63,758 nt of DNA from Acetobacterium tundrae (GTDB lineage: Bacteria > Bacillota > Clostridia > Eubacteriales > Eubacteriaceae): NCBI RefSeq assembly GCF_008086615.1, contig NZ_RXYB01000019.1, positions 1 to 63,758 of the forward strand, read 5' to 3'. The position numbers and the translations under genes are program-made. The notes beneath the pieces were generated by a model that saw nothing but the letters and a program-made list of their open reading frames with translations, did not search any database and was not told the DNA's origin. Every line of letters starts with the position of its first letter. The first letter of the stretch is position 1. Below, in pieces: positions 59,868 through 63,758 of this stretch.

Positions 59868-62161
59868 TGAATCCAAAAGATTATAAATTTATCGGAAAAA
59901 ACGTCCAACGTAAAGACGCGAAGGATATTGTCACAGGTAAGGCGGTATTTTTAGATGATTTCACACTGCCAAAAATGATTTTCGGTCGGTCATTAAAAAG
60001 TCCTCATCCTCATGCTCTTATTAAAGAAATTGATGTGGAAGCCGCTAGAAATTTAAAAGGAGTCCATGCGGTTTTAACCTATAAAGACGTCAGCCAGGAT
60101 TATAAAATGGGCTGGCCCCCACAAAAACCAGTATTAGGTCAAAAGATGATGTATGTTGGTGATACCGTCGCGCTGGTTGCGGCCGAAACAACTGAAATCG
60201 CTAATGAAGCCATTGACTTAATCAAGGTGGAGTATGAAGTCCTTCCCTATGTGTTGGATGGCCTGGAAGCTTTGAAAGACGGAGCGCCCCAATTATATGA
60301 AGAATTTGACCACAATATTGTGAGTCCAGGTTATCCGCCTTTCCAAAAAGACGGTGATTTCTGGCATTTGGAAAGAGGCGATTTAGAGCAAGGCTTTAAA
60401 GACTGTGTTTTTATTGCAGAAGATACGGTAGCTTTTGATAAAAAGCCAGCCCCGCTTGCACCAGAACCGCCAGGAGCCATTGCCAGATATGAAGGGGCAG
60501 AAAACTATACGGTTTGGGCGACATCACAAAGTGGTTATATTCTAAAAATATTAAACTCATCCGTTATCCCGGATTCTGATTTAACGGTCAAAACATTTAA
60601 TGTTGGGGGCAGCTATGGTAATAAACAGAGCTTGACGGTACCGGTTATGTCCGCAGTGTTATTATCAAAAGTGACGGACCGACCAGTCCGGTTTTTCCAG
60701 ACAAAAGTTGAACAGATGACAGCCTACGAAACCCGCTTAGGAAGCCAGGTTAAAGCCAAAATTGGAATGGATAAAGACGGGATTGTTCGGGCAGTTAAAG
60801 CAGACTGGACGGTAGATACCGGAGCATTCTGTAATGCAACGCAAGGTCAGGTCGGGGTTGGTATTGGGGAAGCTCAGCTGACGATGGCAAAATGCCAGAA
60901 CTGGGATTTGGACACTAATATAGTGGTTACAAACAAGCAGCCAGCCGGGATCGTTCGCGGATATGGCGGACAGGAGCTAAACAGTTGTTTATCATTACTA
61001 ATTGGACGGACAATGAGGGCCGGGAATTTTGATCCAGTCGAGGTATACAAGAAAAATTACGTTTCCGACGGAGATGAATATATCTGGCGAGACGGACGTA
61101 AATGGAAAGCTCATTCCATCGACTATACCAAAGCGATTGAAGCTTCAGCGGAAAAATTTAAATGGACTGAAAAATGGAAAGGCTGGGGGACACCAACCTG
61201 GACATCGGAAGACGGCAATATTGTTCGCGGGGTTGGTTGCGGGATCATCGGAAATGCAGATGTCGGGGAAGATAATACGGAAGCTTATGTACGCGTATCT
61301 CCTGATTTATTCGGATCAAAAGCTCATGTGATCATGCAAGTAAATGTGACCGAATCGGGTATGGGTCAACGGAGCAACTTAGCTAAAATGGTTGCCGAAG
61401 TTATGAATGTTCCTTATGAACAAGTTCAGATTACTGATCCGGATACCATGCAAAATCCAACCGGGTTTGGCCTTTGCGGTTCCCGGGGTACGATCACTTA
61501 TGGACGTGCTGTGAGTAATGCAGCAGCGGATGCCAGAAGACAGTTGTTTGAACTGGCTGAACCTTATTTAGAAGTTCCGCCGGAAGCCATGCAATTAGAA
61601 AATTACGGAGTTGTTACCAAAGCGAGACCAGGAAAATTTGTTTCATGGAAACAATTGATTCCATCGGATTTAACCATTACCGGTTACGGAAGACACATCG
61701 AAAACTTCTCTACTCCTAACTTTTTCATGATATTTCTGGAGGTTGAAGTTAACAAACAAACCGGTCAAGTAAAAGTCATTCATATGTTAGGGGGCACCGA
61801 TGCCGGACAAGTCATCGATCCAGCTACCTTGGAAATGCAATGTCATGGGGGAATTGGTTCAGCCAGTTTGGATACCGCCCTGTTTGAAGAACACATTGTA
61901 GATCCGGCTACCGGACGACCGCTCACCTATAACATGCTTGAATATAAATGGCGAACATTTAATGAATTCCCAACATATGATACAGTGATGTTGAGTTCTC
62001 AATTCGATACCTTTATGTTTAAAGCACTTGGTGTCGGAGAAATCTCCGGGGCGGCCGCAGCCAGTGCAACCATGCAGGCCATTTCCAATGCGATTGGGGT
62101 AGAAGTTGCAGAATACCCGGCAACGCCAAATGTAATATTCAAAGCTTTAGGAAAAATGTAA
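59867..62161 (+). CDS. Molybdenum hydroxylase catalytic subunit (xanthine dehydrogenase family)
   Basis: 764 residues, the usual length of the large subunit. The N-terminal aldehyde-oxidase a/b hammerhead domain (about 20-130: VTGKAVFLDDFTLPKMIFGRSLKSPHPHA) leads into the molybdopterin-binding domain with NVGGSYGNKQ, GIVRGYGGQELN, LCGSRGTITYGRA and the catalytic Glu in GVGEISGAAAA near residue 727. It hydroxylates a heterocycle or aldehyde at a Mo-pterin cytosine dinucleotide centre. Divergence from purine-specific XdhA (RGYGGQE instead of RGFGxPQ) leaves the substrate open. No cofactor maturation gene (xdhC-like) is in the window. Confidence 0.92.
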   Translation: MNPKDYKFIGKNVQRKDAKDIVTGKAVFLDDFTLPKMIFGRSLKSPHPHALIKEIDVEAARNLKGVHAVLTYKDVSQDYKMGWPPQKPVLGQKMMYVGDTVALVAAETTEIANEAIDLIKVEYEVLPYVLDGLEALKDGAPQLYEEFDHNIVSPGYPPFQKDGDFWHLERGDLEQGFKDCVFIAEDTVAFDKKPAPLAPEPPGAIARYEGAENYTVWATSQSGYILKILNSSVIPDSDLTVKTFNVGGSYGNKQSLTVPVMSAVLLSKVTDRPVRFFQTKVEQMTAYETRLGSQVKAKIGMDKDGIVRAVKADWTVDTGAFCNATQGQVGVGIGEAQLTMAKCQNWDLDTNIVVTNKQPAGIVRGYGGQELNSCLSLLIGRTMRAGNFDPVEVYKKNYVSDGDEYIWRDGRKWKAHSIDYTKAIEASAEKFKWTEKWKGWGTPTWTSEDGNIVRGVGCGIIGNADVGEDNTEAYVRVSPDLFGSKAHVIMQVNVTESGMGQRSNLAKMVAEVMNVPYEQVQITDPDTMQNPTGFGLCGSRGTITYGRAVSNAAADARRQLFELAEPYLEVPPEAMQLENYGVVTKARPGKFVSWKQLIPSDLTITGYGRHIENFSTPNFFMIFLEVEVNKQTGQVKVIHMLGGTDAGQVIDPATLEMQCHGGIGSASLDTALFEEHIVDPATGRPLTYNMLEYKWRTFNEFPTYDTVMLSSQFDTFMFKALGVGEISGAAAASATMQAISNAIGVEVAEYPATPNVIFKALGKM

Positions 62162-62173
62162 GGAGGCGGGAAG

Positions 62174-63758
62174 ATGAAAAATTTTACACATACACGAGCA
62201 GAAAGCTTTGATCAGGCCAGTGAGTTGTTAAAAGAAGCCACTAAAAGCGTTGTCATTGCAGGCGGAACTGATTTATTAGGACAACTGAAAGATGATATTT
62301 TAACAGCGTATCCCGAAAGAGTGGTTGATTTAAAAAGCATTCCAAATGCAGATGGGATTAAAGTAGCAGGGCAAACCTTAACCATTGGGGCCTTGACAAA
62401 ACTGATTGACATTATCGAATCGGATGTGGTCAAGGAAAAAGCACCCATTTTAGTGGAAGCCGCAAAATCAGTGGCAACCCCACTGATTCGAAATATGGGA
62501 ACCATTGGCGGAAATATCTGCCAGGATGTGAGATGCTGGTTTTATCGCTATCCTCATGAAGCCGGCGGACGTCTGGTTTGTTCCCGAAAAGGCGGCGACA
62601 CTTGTTACGCCTTGCAAGGTGATAACCGTTACCACTCAATTTTCGGCGGGATGAAGGCGCATCGTTCACCATGTACCGGTGAATGTCCGGCGGGCACCGA
62701 TATTCCGGCTTATATGGAGCAAATCAGAAAAGGAAACACCGCCGGGGCGGCCCAGATTATTATGGAAGTCAATCCGATGCCGGCACTTACCAGCCGTGTC
62801 TGTGCTCATTTCTGCCAGGATGGCTGTAACAGAGGCTGTCAGGACGAAGATGTGGCCATCGGAAACGTCGAACGATATGTCGGTGATTACATTCTGGAAA
62901 ACAGTGATTTGTATTTTAAAGCACCAGCGACTTCAACCGGGAAATCTGTAGCCATTATCGGCGCCGGTCCTTCCGGATTATCCGCAGCCTATTATCTGCG
63001 TCGGGCTGGAAATGACGTCACGATTTACGATACCAAAAAAGAAGCAGGTGGCATGTTGATGTACGCCATTCCAGCTTATCGACTACCCAAAGACATTGTC
63101 AGGAAGTTCGTCAGCAACCTGGGGAAAATGGGAATCAATATTATTACCAATACAACCATTGGTAAAGATATTCAAGTATCAAAAATAGAAGAAAAATATG
63201 ACAGTGTATTTTATGCAACCGGGGCCTGGAAACGACCGGTTATTGGAATCGCCGGAGAAGAACTCACTGAGTTCGGTTTGGATTTCCTGATCCAGGTTAA
63301 TGAATGGATGAAGGGTAAGGTCGGCTCGGAAGTGCTGGTAACCGGCGGTGGAAACGTCGCGATGGATGTTGCCATCACCGCTAAGCGACTGGGTGCTAAA
63401 AAAGTCACCATGGCATGCTTAGAATGTGAAAGTGATATGCCTGCCAGTCGGGAAGAAATTGCAAGAGCCAGAGAAGAAGGCGTCATTATTATGCCTTCCT
63501 GGGGTTTGAGCAAAGTCATTGAAGAAAATGGTGTTCTTAAAGGAATGGAACTCAAACGATGTACATCCACCCGGGATGAAAAAGGTGCCTTTAGTCCTCA
63601 ATACGACCATTGTGAAACCCAGATTGTCAATGCTGAAAACATTTTAATGGCAGTGGGTCAGCAGGTTGATTTATCCTTTCTGGATGAAAAGTATCAGGTA
63701 CAGTTAAATCAACGCGGTTTAATCGATGTTTCCGAAGAAACACAAATGACCTCACGAG
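62174..63758 (+). CDS. FAD-domain/GltD-like fusion subunit of the hydroxylase (cut by window edge)
   Basis: 528 codons visible, open at the right edge. Residues 1 to about 115 are an FAD-binding PCMH domain (VIAGGTDLLGQL, RNMGTIGGNI), then a cysteine-bearing segment DVRCWFYRYP. From about residue 165 the sequence becomes a glutamate synthase small-chain/NfnB-like module: CTGECPAGTDIPAYM, VCAHFCQDGCNRGC (4Fe-4S ligands), then FAD motif AIIGAGPSGLSAAYYL and NAD(P) motif VTGGGNVAMDVAITA. The fusion would let the hydroxylase pass electrons through Fe-S and flavin to NAD(P). AGGAGGCGG precedes the ATG. The usual C-terminal part of the FAD subunit is missing. Confidence 0.9.
   Translation, partial: MKNFTHTRAESFDQASELLKEATKSVVIAGGTDLLGQLKDDILTAYPERVVDLKSIPNADGIKVAGQTLTIGALTKLIDIIESDVVKEKAPILVEAAKSVATPLIRNMGTIGGNICQDVRCWFYRYPHEAGGRLVCSRKGGDTCYALQGDNRYHSIFGGMKAHRSPCTGECPAGTDIPAYMEQIRKGNTAGAAQIIMEVNPMPALTSRVCAHFCQDGCNRGCQDEDVAIGNVERYVGDYILENSDLYFKAPATSTGKSVAIIGAGPSGLSAAYYLRRAGNDVTIYDTKKEAGGMLMYAIPAYRLPKDIVRKFVSNLGKMGINIITNTTIGKDIQVSKIEEKYDSVFYATGAWKRPVIGIAGEELTEFGLDFLIQVNEWMKGKVGSEVLVTGGGNVAMDVAITAKRLGAKKVTMACLECESDMPASREEIARAREEGVIIMPSWGLSKVIEENGVLKGMELKRCTSTRDEKGAFSPQYDHCETQIVNAENILMAVGQQVDLSFLDEKYQVQLNQRGLIDVSEETQMTSR

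Overview
The low-GC sequence, Shine-Dalgarno-type ribosome sites and gene content (HPr, DnaD, a DnaI-type helicase loader, YycJ, a YabE-like 3D protein, a T-box leader, class III fructose bisphosphatase) place this window in an anaerobic Firmicute. A clostridial-type nif cluster, corrinoid proteins, a corrinoid activase-like ATPase and a molybdenum hydroxylase make an acetogen of the Acetobacterium/Eubacterium group the best guess; this is inference from gene content, not a database match.

Layout. 1-2.8 kb: 5' end of type III glutamine synthetase (glnN, minus), then glnA plus an ANTAR RNA-binding regulator. 3.1-6.6 kb: a VTC-domain/DUF4956 gene pair present twice as a nearly identical inverted duplication. 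6.8-9.1 kb: two-component system. 9.4-17.3 kb: ASKHA corrinoid activase-like protein, TrpB2 behind a tryptophan T-box, a YabE-like 3D protein, a degenerate GGDEF-like membrane protein, and a dense DnaA-box cluster in front of a TrmN6-type methyltransferase. 17.4-24.6 kb: helicase loader, DnaD, LysA, MurA, YycJ and an HtrA-type protease. 24.8-29.2 kb: two tandem amtB-glnK modules. 29.6-30.6 kb: HPr and a class II aldolase. 30.7-42 kb: minus-strand nif operon in the order H, I1, I2, D, K, E, N-B fusion, [2Fe-2S] ferredoxin, V-omega, V-alpha. 42.2-43.8 kb: a MORN-like protein and an AnfO-like protein. 44-53 kb: housekeeping genes, an orphan corrinoid protein with a GntR regulator, and tRNA-Val. 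53.5-55.5 kb: AbiE-type toxin-antitoxin pair. 55.5-63.8 kb: regulators, an NmrA-like protein, and a three-subunit molybdenum hydroxylase whose third subunit is an FAD-domain/GltD-like fusion cut by the window end.

Main result. The nitrogen genes share an RNA attenuator design. Leaders of glnN, glnA, amtB1, amtB2 and nifH contain small hairpins with hexaloops (A or G at position 1, A at 2, G at 4) whose 3' half lies inside the 5' arm of an intrinsic terminator. That is the expected ANTAR antitermination layout, and the only ANTAR protein in view is encoded downstream of glnA. The terminators are stacked in tandem: three before nifH, three before amtB2, two before amtB1, one each before glnA and glnN. 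The ANTAR protein's receiver domain has Asn where the phosphorylatable Asp should be, so its input is probably not phosphorylation. This looks like one antitermination regulon covering ammonium uptake, glutamine synthesis and N2 fixation, with terminator number varying by operon.
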